From: Terrimicrobium sacchariphilum | GTDB lineage: Bacteria > Verrucomicrobiota > Verrucomicrobiia > Chthoniobacterales > Terrimicrobiaceae | NCBI RefSeq assembly: GCF_001613545.1 | Contig: NZ_BDCO01000003.1 | Location: forward strand, 726,157 to 790,156 | Direction: 5' to 3' | Length of the DNA stretch: 64,000 nucleotides | In this document: piece after piece, positions 34,767 to 43,477 of the stretch | Layout: every line of letters starts with the position of its first letter | How positions within the stretch are numbered: the stretch's first letter is position 1 | Translations under genes and position numbers: made by a program | The notes under the pieces: generated by a model | What the model was told of the DNA's origin: nothing | Database searches by the model: none | What the model saw: the letters and a program-made list of their open reading frames with translations, nothing else

Positions 34767-35120
34767 ATGAGCATGTTCATTCAGACTATCGGCCAGCTTA
34801 ACAAGCGCGGGTCGGTGTCGGAGCTCGACGAGGCCTTGGCGCGCGCCGTTCAACAGGTGCGCATCACGGGCAAGACTGCCGAGCTTACCTACAAGCTGAA
34901 AATTCGTCCGCAGGATATGGACGGTGACACGGTGCAGATCGAAGACTCGATCACGCTGAAGACCGCGAACCCGATCCGCAAGTCGGCACTCTTCTTCACA
35001 ACGGAAGATGGCCGGGTATCCCGCGACGATCCCAACCAAGGCGACCTTGCATTTGAGGAAGTCGAAGGCGGGAAAACCGAGGCCGGGCAGCAAGCCCCGC
35101 CCATTGCCGCCGCTCAGTAA
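34767..35120 (+). CDS. Hypothetical phage protein
   Basis: 117 residues with AGGAG thirteen bases upstream. N-terminal helix (LDEALARAVQQVRITGK), then beta-strands (ELTYKLKIRPQDMDGDTVQI) and a Pro/Ala-rich tail. It lies between the recombination genes and DUF2303, as small conserved proteins do in many phages, but I cannot name the family. Confidence 0.55.
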   Translation: MSMFIQTIGQLNKRGSVSELDEALARAVQQVRITGKTAELTYKLKIRPQDMDGDTVQIEDSITLKTANPIRKSALFFTTEDGRVSRDDPNQGDLAFEEVEGGKTEAGQQAPPIAAAQ

Positions 35121-35150
35121 GGCGGAGGCAAAACGAAAAAGCAAAACGCC

Positions 35151-35966
35151 ATGTCAGTAATTGAAACCCTTCCCGAAGCGACGACAAACGCCGCCGCGGG
35201 ATTCCTCGCCGGCCTCGGTGCCAACGTTCGCGTTGAAGGCATCGAGGGTATTCCTCACCTCATCAACCCCGCGAGCGGAGAGTTGAAGAACCTCGAGCAT
35301 TTGCTCGAAGCTCCGAAGCGTCTTCCGCAGAAGCGAGAGGTTGCGACGCTCGAAGCCTTCAACGAGTACGTGAAGCGGTTCAAGTCGGCAGACTCGAGCA
35401 TCTACGTCACCGCGAACAGCACCGGGTACGTCATCACGGCGGAACTCGATCATCGCTCGGAGACTAAGCTCGCCTGGCACGATCACCGCGTCTCGTTCAA
35501 CGTGACCCACAGCGAGCCGCTGCGGAAGTGGATTGATTCGAACAGCCGCCAGCTCGCGCAGGCTCGTTTCGCCGAGTTCCTCGAGGAGCGTTCCCGGGAG
35601 ATCAAAGAGCCGTCAGCGGCCGAGATCCTCGAACTCGCTCAAGAACTCCACGTGACCCGCAACCTGTCCGTTAAGAGCATCGTTCGCGGGAGCCGCGCTT
35701 CGAATACTCTCTCCTTCAATCAGGAGCAGAGCTTGAAGGGTGGCAAGGCGGGCGTGGATCTTCCGAACTCGTTCACGGTCGAACTGGAGCCGTTCAAGCG
35801 GCACCGGGAGAGAACGCAAATCAAGGCGTTCCTCCGTCCGCGCATCGACGAAGACAAGCCCGTATTCACCTACGAGCTTCAACTCGTCGAGGAGGCTATC
35901 GAGGAGGCGCTCAACGTGATTCTCGGCGCCATCGCCACGCAAACCGGACTTCCGGTCTATCGCTAA
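35151..35966 (+). CDS. DUF2303 family phage protein
   Basis: 271 residues. FNEYVKRFKSADSSIYVTAN, then TKLAWHDHRVSFNVTHSEPL and FAEFLEERSREIKEPSAAEI are the recognisable core of DUF2303 (YfdQ-like). Members sit in early phage operons beside recombination genes; function is unknown. Confidence 0.8.
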   Translation: MSVIETLPEATTNAAAGFLAGLGANVRVEGIEGIPHLINPASGELKNLEHLLEAPKRLPQKREVATLEAFNEYVKRFKSADSSIYVTANSTGYVITAELDHRSETKLAWHDHRVSFNVTHSEPLRKWIDSNSRQLAQARFAEFLEERSREIKEPSAAEILELAQELHVTRNLSVKSIVRGSRASNTLSFNQEQSLKGGKAGVDLPNSFTVELEPFKRHRERTQIKAFLRPRIDEDKPVFTYELQLVEEAIEEALNVILGAIATQTGLPVYR

Positions 35967-36014
35967 CCATCAACCCCGGCGGGGTAGGTGATTTCTGCCC
36001 CGCCATCCCTTCCC

Positions 36015-36344
36015 ATGGAGACATTCTCTTTTCAATGCTACCTGTCGGTAACGCAGTTATTCAAAAAAACTGGGCTTGGGACGCATTTCCAAAATGGTAA
36101 GCCGACACTTGCCGTTTCAAAGAATCCACCGACTACCGGCCCGAATACGGTCGCGATTCGCCTGAATCTCGAGCTCCCTGTCGGGCTTTTCATGAAGCCT
36201 CAGCTCGAGGCGTCTATCCGGATTCCTGACGGCCCGGCGCCAGAGATCACGGCAGAGGTACAGGAGAATATCGCAAAGGCCATCCGTGAGGCATCAGGGA
36301 TCAATGTGAATATTAAAGTCGAGGGGCCGGAGAACGTCGAATGA
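36015..36344 (+). CDS. Hypothetical phage protein
   Basis: 109 residues from ATG 36015; a GTG at 35988 is in frame but less likely. Beta-rich (VAIRLNLELPVGLFMKPQLE) with a C-terminal helix and NVNIKVEGPENVE end. No family recognised. Its stop overlaps the next start (ATGA). Confidence 0.5.
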   Translation: METFSFQCYLSVTQLFKKTGLGTHFQNGKPTLAVSKNPPTTGPNTVAIRLNLELPVGLFMKPQLEASIRIPDGPAPEITAEVQENIAKAIREASGINVNIKVEGPENVE

Positions 36345-36532
36345 GCGCCCTGACCGACGAAGACCCGATGCCCTTCGGGAAGCACAAGGGCAAGCGCATG
36401 GCCGACGTGCCAGCCAGTTATTTCGTCTGGCTGAAAGAGCAGGGGTGCAGTCATCCCGGCGTGTCCGGCTACATCCAAAACTCATGGGCAGCGATCAAAT
36501 CCGAATGCCCCGACCACATCTTTGAAGACTGA
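36341..36532 (+). CDS. DUF3820 family protein
   Basis: 63 residues. MPFGKHKGKRMADVPASYFV with the following W is the short DUF3820 signature (F-G-K-x-K-G-x-x-[ILM]-x-D-[IVL]-P-x-x-Y). Members are small, phage- or genome-encoded and of unknown role. It ends one base into the methyltransferase start. Confidence 0.8.
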   Translation: MSALTDEDPMPFGKHKGKRMADVPASYFVWLKEQGCSHPGVSGYIQNSWAAIKSECPDHIFED

Positions 36533-38547
36533 TGATCCGCGACCAATTCAGACTGGACCTTAACGACGAGCTGATCGTCGACAATTTCGCCGGCGGCGGC
36601 GGAGCCTCAACGGGTATCGAACTCGGCATCGGGCGAAATGTCGATATCGCCATCAACCACAATGAAGAGGCTTGCGACATGCACGCGGCGAACCATCCGC
36701 AGACGCGCCACTATTGCGAGGACGTGTTCAGCATCGACCCCCTCGAGGTGACAAACGGTCGCCCGGTCGGGCTCGCGTGGTTCAGCCCCGATTGCAAACA
36801 CTTCTCGAAAGCGAAGGGAGGGAAGCCTCGCTCGAAGAAAATTCGCGGCCTCGCGTGGGTCATGATCCGATGGGCGGCAACTGTCTCGCCCCGAGTGATG
36901 ATCCTCGAAAACGTCGAGGAATTCCGCACCTGGGGGCCGCTTCTCGCCGATGGGTCGCCGTGCAAGAAGCGCGCCGGGCAGACGTTCCGCTCGTTCGTAA
37001 GGCAACTGGAGAAGCTCGGGTATGCCGTCGAACATCGGGAGTTGCGCGCTTGCGACTACGGCGCTCCGACCATCCGCAAGAGGCTTTTTCTCATCGCCAG
37101 GCGGGACGGTCGCCCGATCGTGTGGCCGGAGCCAACTCACGGCGCGCCGAACAGCGAGGGCGTACGGGCGGGGCGCTTACTGCCATGGCGCACGGCGGCG
37201 GAGTGCATTGACTGGAGCATCCCGACCCGATCCATCTTTGAGCGGGAGCGGCCTCTTGCTGAAGCGACGATGCGCCGGATTGCCCGGGGCATTCAGAAAT
37301 TCGTAATCGATTCGCCGACGCCCTTCATTGTGAAGGTGAACCACGGGGCGAGCGAAGGCTTCCGCGGCCAGTCTCTCGGAGATCCGTTGCAGACGATCAC
37401 CTCGAAACATGGGTACGGGATGGCAACGCCATTCGTCGCCCGGGTGGCCCATGGTGAGCGGGACAAGACCGGGAAGAAGCGGGGACGCGGGGAGCATCCG
37501 ACAGAGGAGCCATTGCCTACCGTTCTGGCCTCGCCGGAATTCTCGCTCGTCACGCCGTTTGTGACCGAACACGCGAACTCGTCCAACCAACGGAATATCG
37601 CGCTGGATGAGCCTTTGCGGACGCAATGCGCGAACGTCAAAGGCGGGCATTTTGCGGTAGCGGCGGCAACGCTCGTCCAAACCGGGTACGGAGAGCGAGA
37701 AGGGCAAGCTCCGCGCGCGCCTGGCATCGAGAAGCCGCTCGGGACAGCCGTTGCCGGAGGCCAGAAACACGCGGTTGTCTCGGCAACGCTCATCGGGGCG
37801 GGTGGCCCGACATACGGCGGGAAGCCTAAGCCCGTCGACCAGCCGCACGGCACCATGACGACGGAGAATCACACGGCTCTGTGCACGGCCTTTCTCGCGA
37901 AGCATCAAAGCGAGCGGCACGAAGGAGAAGTGCAGGGCGCGCCTCTGGACGGCGCAGCGCCCACCGTCAAGACGCGGGACAGCAACGCGATTGTGACGGC
38001 GAACATCGTCCGCCAGTTCGGCGAGAGCGTCGGGAGCTCAACCTCGGCCCCGGTCGGCACGGTGACCGCGGGAGGGGGAGGAAAGACGGGGCTCGTTACG
38101 TCCCATCTGGCGAAGCTCAAAGGCACCTGCCAGCACGGCCAGGCGTCGGATGAGCCATTGCACACCGTACAGGCTGGGGGCCTGCATTACGCCGAGGTTC
38201 GCGCCTTCCTCATCAAATACTATGGGAACGAGAAAGACGGATTCGCTCCCACCGAGCCGATGCACACCGTCACGGCGAAAGATCGGGTCGGATTGGTGAC
38301 AGTCGGCGGAGAAGATTACGCGATCGCTGATATCGGAATGCGGATGCTCGAGCCTCACGAGCTTTACGCCGCGCAGGGCTTCCCGCCCGGGTACATCATC
38401 GCCCCGATCATTAACGGAAAGCGGCTCTCGAAGGCCGCTCAGGTCAGGATGTGCGGCAACTCGGTTTGCCCGCCAATCGCGGCCGCTCTGGTTTCCGCGA
38501 ACGTCCCGGAGCTCTCAGCCTGGGAGAAGGGAGAGCGGGCGGCGTGA
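36532..38547 (+). CDS. C5 cytosine DNA methyltransferase with internal repeats
   Basis: 671 residues. Conserved motifs in order: VDNFAGGGGASTG (SAM site), WFSPDCKHFSKAKGG (motif IV, catalytic Cys88, with PDC in place of PPC), LENVEEF (VI), TIRKRLFLIARR (VIII), and ARMCGNSVCPPIAAA-like MCGNSVCPP (X) at the end. Between about residues 283 and 592, where the target recognition domain lies, are about nine units of 30 to 40 residues built on [DE]-x-P-[LMV]-x-T-V-x-A...LVT. It probably modifies the phage or host DNA. No cognate restriction enzyme is next to it. Confidence 0.9.
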   Translation: MIRDQFRLDLNDELIVDNFAGGGGASTGIELGIGRNVDIAINHNEEACDMHAANHPQTRHYCEDVFSIDPLEVTNGRPVGLAWFSPDCKHFSKAKGGKPRSKKIRGLAWVMIRWAATVSPRVMILENVEEFRTWGPLLADGSPCKKRAGQTFRSFVRQLEKLGYAVEHRELRACDYGAPTIRKRLFLIARRDGRPIVWPEPTHGAPNSEGVRAGRLLPWRTAAECIDWSIPTRSIFERERPLAEATMRRIARGIQKFVIDSPTPFIVKVNHGASEGFRGQSLGDPLQTITSKHGYGMATPFVARVAHGERDKTGKKRGRGEHPTEEPLPTVLASPEFSLVTPFVTEHANSSNQRNIALDEPLRTQCANVKGGHFAVAAATLVQTGYGEREGQAPRAPGIEKPLGTAVAGGQKHAVVSATLIGAGGPTYGGKPKPVDQPHGTMTTENHTALCTAFLAKHQSERHEGEVQGAPLDGAAPTVKTRDSNAIVTANIVRQFGESVGSSTSAPVGTVTAGGGGKTGLVTSHLAKLKGTCQHGQASDEPLHTVQAGGLHYAEVRAFLIKYYGNEKDGFAPTEPMHTVTAKDRVGLVTVGGEDYAIADIGMRMLEPHELYAAQGFPPGYIIAPIINGKRLSKAAQVRMCGNSVCPPIAAALVSANVPELSAWEKGERAA

Positions 38548-38561
38548 AGAATCAAGAGTGG

Positions 38562-39299
38562 CTAAAGCCAAACATGCTCTTCCTCGAGGCCAAACGTGGC
38601 TTCCTTGGGGACTGCTTTCAGTACCTGAGCTTCATAGAAGCCCCCGTCACTTCTAAACTCGAGAGATCGTTCAACAATTGTCCGGCCCAAATTACACTTT
38701 GGACCGAGAATGACTTTCTTCAGCGAAGTTGGTGGGAATTCACAGAAGAAGTCCGTTCCGATCGGCTTGCAATCAAGGAATGGAACGAACAAGCGAGTCT
38801 CTTTTTCGTATTCCCAATTCCTTCCCTTTTTAGAATAGCGATCAATGAGGTAATCGCGCCTCGCTCCGCCAGTGTCTGGAAGTTTATATATTTCATCTTC
38901 GACTACGATAGGGCGGTCGTTAGAACTGTAGTCGATTTTTCGCAGGAATGGCTTTCTGTGAGTGTCTGCCAGCTCTTCGGATTCGAATCCGAGTGCAATG
39001 CCACTATATCCAGAGCCGTAGTGTGCCCAAAGGAGCAGATTATCCCACTCCTCGCTGAAGCAAATTACGCCAAGCTGGGCGAAAACGAAATCCGTAAACC
39101 AGAAATCTTTCTCAGGGTTTTCCTGGCCTTGCGATTTTTCTCTAACGATCAACGGTGCGCAATCGAAGATGTCGTTGAGCATCCCCAGCGGGCTCACGCG
39201 AAATCGGTTCGTCTGAAGGCTCTTCAGGGCATTCTCTGCCGACAGGTATCTGTAAAGGATCACGAAGGTCAGGCCATAGCAGAAGGCAAAGTCGGGCAT
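38562..39299 (-). CDS. DUF2971 family protein
   Basis: 245 residues from ATG 39299; an ATG at 39317 would overlap the start of the divergent replication gene. ILYRYLSAENALKSLQTNRF, CFSEEWDNLLLWAHYGSGYS then GIALGF, and RNWEYEKETRLFVP are the DUF2971 hallmarks. Function unknown; members are frequent in phages and defence-type islands. It is the only minus-strand gene between 31 and 52.9 kb and splits the early operon, so it looks like inserted cargo with its own promoter. Its codon use looks more AT-rich than that of its neighbours. Confidence 0.78.
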   Translation of the reverse strand: MPDFAFCYGLTFVILYRYLSAENALKSLQTNRFRVSPLGMLNDIFDCAPLIVREKSQGQENPEKDFWFTDFVFAQLGVICFSEEWDNLLLWAHYGSGYSGIALGFESEELADTHRKPFLRKIDYSSNDRPIVVEDEIYKLPDTGGARRDYLIDRYSKKGRNWEYEKETRLFVPFLDCKPIGTDFFCEFPPTSLKKVILGPKCNLGRTIVERSLEFRSDGGFYEAQVLKAVPKEATFGLEEEHVWL

Positions 39300-39315
39300 C
39301 AAGCCCTTTAGAATC

Positions 39316-40233
39316 ATGGCCTGGATAGAATCTCATCAACAACTCGCACGGCACCCGAAGACGCTTCGGCTCGCCGGGCGGCTGAAAATCAACAAAGCTC
39401 AGGCAATTGGGCATCTGCACCTCTTATGGTGGTGGACTCTTGACTATGCTCCCGATGGGGACTTGTCGGCTTACACTTCTTATGAGATTGGCGCGGCGGC
39501 TGAATGGTCGGGGGACGCTGACGGCTTCCTCAACGCTTTGCAAGAGGTCGGCTGGCTCGACGGCATGAACGTCCATGATTGGGCTGACTACGCGGGAAAG
39601 CTGATCGAGGAAAGAGCACGGGACAAGGAGCGGAAACGCGCCGCCCGTCAGAGGGACAGACGGGAGACATCCGAGGGATTTCCGCAAGATGTCCGCCGGA
39701 CGTCCACCGGACAACCGCAGGACGTCCAAGGGACATCTAACGGACAGGCGGAGGACGTCCGTACACCGTCCGACCGTACCCAACCCAACCCAACCCAACA
39801 GAACCAGAGAGAGAGCGGAGCGCAACGCGAACCCTCTCCCGCTCCAGCTTTGTCGGGTGGTGATCCCGTTCGGGATGTCCTGAGGCAAGACAAGGCCTTT
39901 TGCGCCGCCTGGCGTGACTGGCGCGCTCATCTGGCCGAGCTTGAGAAGCCCATGACGCGAGGGCAGGAAACAGCCGTACTGCACGAATGCGGGCGGCGGG
40001 GTGCGTCCCGGGCAATAGAGGTAATCGCCTTCAGCATCGCCAAGGGCGCAAAGAACCTGATTTGGGACGATGCGCCACGCGGCAAGGCCCCGAAGGGCGA
40101 GAAGCCGAAAGAGCCAGATCCCGCAGGCTGGGCGGCATGGGTCGCAGAGGAGTACCCGGAAAAGGCGGGAATCGCCTACGCTGACGCTCCCGAGCCTGTG
40201 CAATCCGAATACCGTAGGGCGCAGAAGCGATGA
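39316..40233 (+). CDS. Phage replication-initiation-like protein
   Basis: 305 residues. The N-terminus WIESHQQLARHPKTLRLAGR, then IGHLHLLWWWTLDYAPDGDL is a winged-helix domain found in phage replication (replisome organiser / O-like) proteins. A Gln/Thr/Pro-rich, low-complexity linker (about 110 to 165) leads to a C-terminal domain (CAAWRDWRAHLAELEKPMTR) of the type that contacts a helicase loader. No helicase gene follows. Confidence 0.68.
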   Translation: MAWIESHQQLARHPKTLRLAGRLKINKAQAIGHLHLLWWWTLDYAPDGDLSAYTSYEIGAAAEWSGDADGFLNALQEVGWLDGMNVHDWADYAGKLIEERARDKERKRAARQRDRRETSEGFPQDVRRTSTGQPQDVQGTSNGQAEDVRTPSDRTQPNPTQQNQRESGAQREPSPAPALSGGDPVRDVLRQDKAFCAAWRDWRAHLAELEKPMTRGQETAVLHECGRRGASRAIEVIAFSIAKGAKNLIWDDAPRGKAPKGEKPKEPDPAGWAAWVAEEYPEKAGIAYADAPEPVQSEYRRAQKR

Positions 40234-40520
40234 GCGACGACAGCGCGACCATCAGCTTTCGCAGCGTCGATGACATGACCGCGAAGATGCGGGCCATCCT
40301 CGAGGCCCTTGGCTTCACCGTTACGCCTCCCGGGGCCAAATGGATGAAGCCCGTCGAACTCGGACGCGAGTACGGCGTGACAACCGCCGCGATGACGAAG
40401 GCATTGCATGACCCATGCTGCCCGCATTGCGACAAGCAGACCGGTCAGAGTGGCCGAATCAACAAAATCTCACCCAACCACGAGCTGCGGAAGTGGCTCG
40501 CAGCAAGGTTCACGAAGTAA
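40230..40520 (+). CDS. Hypothetical phage protein with Cys motif
   Basis: 96 residues overlapping the previous gene by four bases. It has an HTH-like stretch (VELGREYGVTTAAMTKALHD) followed by PCCPHCDKQTG and a C-terminal basic helix. No named family. The small cysteine pairs could bind zinc. Confidence 0.5.
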   Translation: MSDDSATISFRSVDDMTAKMRAILEALGFTVTPPGAKWMKPVELGREYGVTTAAMTKALHDPCCPHCDKQTGQSGRINKISPNHELRKWLAARFTK

Positions 40521-40539
40521 CCAACCACCCTAAACGACT

Positions 40540-40713
40540 ATGCTCAGCGAATACGCACACACAGAAGAAAAGGACGAGGCAATTGATATCCTCGAGGAGG
40601 TGTTATCTGGCGATGGGAACGCCTGCTTTGATGCCCTGGACCGGGCTCGTGACCTGATCGATAAACTGAAATTCCGAAGGAATCCGAACGGAGAAGATGA
40701 TGAAGAGTGGTAG
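40540..40713 (+). CDS. Small acidic hypothetical protein
   Basis: 57 residues (MLSEYAHTEEKDEAIDILEE at the start, GEDDEEW at the end), helical and acidic. No family recognised. The 119 bases between its stop and the terminase gene hold no gene; they contain CCTGTCAAGC and the TGTATTGAC element. Confidence 0.4.
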   Translation: MLSEYAHTEEKDEAIDILEEVLSGDGNACFDALDRARDLIDKLKFRRNPNGEDDEEW

Positions 40714-40815
40714 AGAGAGGGAAAGCCCAGAGGGAAGAATCTCTGATGACGCCAACCGTCGCACGCTCCGCTAGCGCTTCGCTGATTAATCTACTCGAAA
40801 ACACCCTGTCAAGCG

Positions 40816-40824
40816 TGTATTGAC
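40816..40824 (+). promoter_or_regulatory. TGTATTGAC element before terminase small subunit
   Basis: TGTATTGAC ends 8 bases before the ATG at 40833, which has no Shine-Dalgarno. CCTGTCAAGC lies one base upstream (40805 to 40814). The same element precedes the genes at 53474 and 60924, and I read it as a shared -10-like promoter element giving a leaderless or nearly leaderless mRNA. Confidence 0.45.
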
Positions 40825-40832
40825 GTATCCGC

Positions 40833-41309
40833 ATGGAATCGCAGGAAAAACTGAATGATAGGCAACGGAAGTTCGCCGAACTCATTGTAGGTGGAGCCAC
40901 TGCAAAAGCCGCTTACTTTGAGGCGTTTCCTCGATGCCGTTCTGAAAAAACCGCCGAGACAGAGGGGAGCAAACTCCTAAAGAACCCCAAGGTCGCGAGC
41001 TTTATTGAGGCCTTACGCTGGGAAGTGGCCGAAAATGCCAAATCGGACCTAGTTGCAACACGGCAGGAGGTTCTTGAATTCCTCACCGAAGTGATCAGAA
41101 CCCCGGCGGGTATGGTGGATGAGGAGCATAAGCTTTGCCAGTCGTTCAAGTTCACTGAGGGTATGCGGGAGATCAAGATTCCCCCAAAGCTACAGGCAGC
41201 CGAACGCCTGGCGAAAATGCTCGGGTGGGATGTCCCAGAAAAGAAGGTCGTTGAGGCTGGAGACACCTTGACCGAATTCCTCGAAAAGCTTTTGGGAGGA
41301 TCGAAATGA
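40833..41309 (+). CDS. terS: Terminase small subunit
   Basis: 158 residues. LNDRQRKFAELIVGGATAKA then AYFEAFPR is the N-terminal HTH of the Terminase_2 family, followed by EGSKLLKNPKVASFIEAL and the coiled oligomerisation part. It binds the packaging site and hands DNA to the large subunit, whose gene overlaps by four bases. The start has the TGTATTGAC element rather than a Shine-Dalgarno. Confidence 0.85.
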   Translation: MESQEKLNDRQRKFAELIVGGATAKAAYFEAFPRCRSEKTAETEGSKLLKNPKVASFIEALRWEVAENAKSDLVATRQEVLEFLTEVIRTPAGMVDEEHKLCQSFKFTEGMREIKIPPKLQAAERLAKMLGWDVPEKKVVEAGDTLTEFLEKLLGGSK

Positions 41310-42880
41310 GCCTCGGAGATAAACTCTGGCGCCTACAGAACCTGTATTCCATCAAGGACGCTGAGACGGGGCAGGTTCGGAGATTCCATCCGCGCCCTGA
41401 GCAAATGAAGGTGTTCAAGGCTCTTGAGGCCGGGTATCGGAAAATCATCATATTGAAGGCCCGGCGCCTTGGCATGAGTACCGCGATCGGCATATATGCG
41501 GCTGATGATGCGATTTTCAACGCGGGTCGACAAATCAGCATCGTCGACCGGAACGAGGATGACGCGAGCAAGAAGCTGCAGAACATCATCAAGGTTGCCT
41601 ATAACTCGATGCCGGATGAGATCAGGTCGCGTATTGTCGTAGTTCGTGACAATGACAAGTCGTGGAAGGTGCAGATTGCATCAGGGAAGTTCATCGGAAG
41701 CGCTATCTACGCCGGCAAGAACGCCCGAGGCGGAACGAATCAGATCCTCCACGTCTCAGAGTGGGGCGTCATTCAGGCAGACGACCCGAAGCGATCGGAG
41801 GAAATCCTCACCGGTGCTCTACCTTCCGCAGAGCATGGCGTGACGATCGTTGAAACGACCTGGAAGGGAGGGCGTAAGGGGCACCTCTGGAACCTCGTGA
41901 AAGAGGCGCAGTCGGTACCAGCCGACAAACGGACGAAAGACGATTGGCTCGTCTTCTTTTTCCCGTGGTACAACGATCCCACCTATACCCGGGAGGGGCC
42001 GGAAGTCACCGAGCCGGAGCTCATGCAGTACTTTGCCGAGAAGGAGGCCGAGACAGGGCATAGATTCACCCCGGGGCAACGCCTTTGGTACAAGCAGCGG
42101 TGGGCGTCGCTCGGGGCGTTCATCTACCGCGAGTTTCCCACTACGTTTGATGAGTGCTTTCGCGCACCGATCGACGGGGCCATTTATGCCTCGTACATCG
42201 ACAAGGCCCGGGCGGAGGGGCGCATTTGTGCTTTCCCCGTGGACGGCTCCGGGCTCGTTCATACGTTCTGGGACTTGGGCAGTCCGCTCAATACTGTCGT
42301 CTGGTACGTCCAGTTCGTAGGGCGGGAGATTCGCGTTATCGACGTGGACATGTCGACGGATGACAACCCGATAGACCTCACTCCAGTGCAGCGCGTGGCC
42401 CGCATCAAGAGCAAAGGGTATCCCCTGGGCAACAACTACCTGCCGCATGACGCAGCGGTCACCGAGCGCAGCGGGCGGACCTTCCAGAGTGAACTGGCGA
42501 GCGTGGGGCTGACGAACATCAAGGTTATCCCGCGCACGGCTGATGTGTGGGTGGGAATCAATCACCTCCGGCAGCTTTTCCCGCGGCTGGCATTCCGGCT
42601 TCCAGCGTGCGAGCCAGGTATTGACGCGCTGACCAACTATCACACGCGCACAGAGAGCGGCAGCGGCAAGGCCTCTGATGACCCGGTACACGACTGGTCG
42701 AGCCATGCTTCGGACGCCCTCCGTATGATGGCAGAGGCGGACATGCACGGGATGATTGACGCCGGAGGGTACAAGGCTCGCTCGCTGGTCGTGAAGCGGG
42801 GAGGGGAGACGTCACGGCCAGTTGATCCGGTCGACGCCTATTTTCAGCCAGCCCGCCGGCGGCTGGTCGTGAAGCGATGA
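41306..42880 (+). CDS. terL: Terminase large subunit
   Basis: 524 residues. The ATPase P-loop variant is IIILKARRLGMST (residues 46 to 59); the RNase-H-like nuclease domain includes HTFWDLGSPLNTVVW and ends with DDPVHDWSSHASDALRMM, the last acidic motif. It cuts and packs DNA into the prohead. The C-terminal basic tail (ARRRLVVKR) overlaps the next start. Confidence 0.92.
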   Translation: MSLGDKLWRLQNLYSIKDAETGQVRRFHPRPEQMKVFKALEAGYRKIIILKARRLGMSTAIGIYAADDAIFNAGRQISIVDRNEDDASKKLQNIIKVAYNSMPDEIRSRIVVVRDNDKSWKVQIASGKFIGSAIYAGKNARGGTNQILHVSEWGVIQADDPKRSEEILTGALPSAEHGVTIVETTWKGGRKGHLWNLVKEAQSVPADKRTKDDWLVFFFPWYNDPTYTREGPEVTEPELMQYFAEKEAETGHRFTPGQRLWYKQRWASLGAFIYREFPTTFDECFRAPIDGAIYASYIDKARAEGRICAFPVDGSGLVHTFWDLGSPLNTVVWYVQFVGREIRVIDVDMSTDDNPIDLTPVQRVARIKSKGYPLGNNYLPHDAAVTERSGRTFQSELASVGLTNIKVIPRTADVWVGINHLRQLFPRLAFRLPACEPGIDALTNYHTRTESGSGKASDDPVHDWSSHASDALRMMAEADMHGMIDAGGYKARSLVVKRGGETSRPVDPVDAYFQPARRRLVVKR

Positions 42881-43341
42881 GCCCCGCCGAGATCGTTCAT
42901 GCGATGTACCAAACGCATCCCGTGCGGGTGTCGTTCAAAGAGGAACTCGACGCCCATTTGCAATACGGCTGGGTGATCAGCACTCCCTTGGCCTTCATCA
43001 TGGGCCGGGAGGTCAACCGCTGGGCCACGCATGAACAAATCATCGACCCTTGGTATGTCTTTCCAGAGGGGGAGCGTAACGCTTGGTACGTCGCGGCCTA
43101 CGCGGGCGCAGTCAATACAGCCTTGCAAATTATCCCGTTTCGGCATAGGTGGATTGGCTGGGAGCGCGGAATAAAGTCCGGCCTCCGTTTCCATAGCCTC
43201 GAATCCTTCGAAAGACATGCGCTCGCCATCAGCTCCAAAGCCACCGGAACAAAAGCCTATCAAGATCCCGCAGGCTCCGAATATCGTCATTCCCGATCCC
43301 CCGAAGGCGGACCCGATTCCCCCGCCGCCCACCGCGACTAA
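42877..43341 (+). CDS. Hypothetical phage protein between terminase and portal
   Basis: 154 residues from an ATGA overlap with terL. The first two thirds (VRVSFKEELDAHLQYGWVIS, then RNAWYVAAYAGAV) are protein-like and resemble small conserved proteins found after terL in podovirus-like prophages. Its last 40 codons overlap the following gene in another frame and read as Ser/Pro/Arg-rich, so the C-terminus is probably not under strong selection. Function unknown. Confidence 0.6.
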   Translation: MSPAEIVHAMYQTHPVRVSFKEELDAHLQYGWVISTPLAFIMGREVNRWATHEQIIDPWYVFPEGERNAWYVAAYAGAVNTALQIIPFRHRWIGWERGIKSGLRFHSLESFERHALAISSKATGTKAYQDPAGSEYRHSRSPEGGPDSPAAHRD

Positions 43342-43477
43342 TGCAGAGGTGCAGCAGGCGGCGAGCGATCAGCGCCAGCAGGCGGCAAGCCGCAAGGGTG
43401 TGCGGGCAACTCTCATTGCCGGTGAAACGGGCGGATTCCAGCCCGCGAGCTCCGGCAAGAAAAACCTCCTCGGCTAA
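43217..43477 (+). CDS. Small proline-rich phage protein
   Basis: 86 residues; proline-rich first half (KPPEQKPIKIPQAPNIVIPD), then GVRATLIAGETGGFQPAS. Such short proline-rich proteins commonly come just before the portal gene in BPP-1-like phages. It overlaps the previous gene by 125 bases. The portal start overlaps its stop by one base. Confidence 0.65.
   Translation: MRSPSAPKPPEQKPIKIPQAPNIVIPDPPKADPIPPPPTATNAEVQQAASDQRQQAASRKGVRATLIAGETGGFQPASSGKKNLLG

Noticed and set aside
36607..37140. Minus-strand frame inside the methyltransferase
   Set aside because: The plus strand carries conserved methyltransferase motifs throughout.
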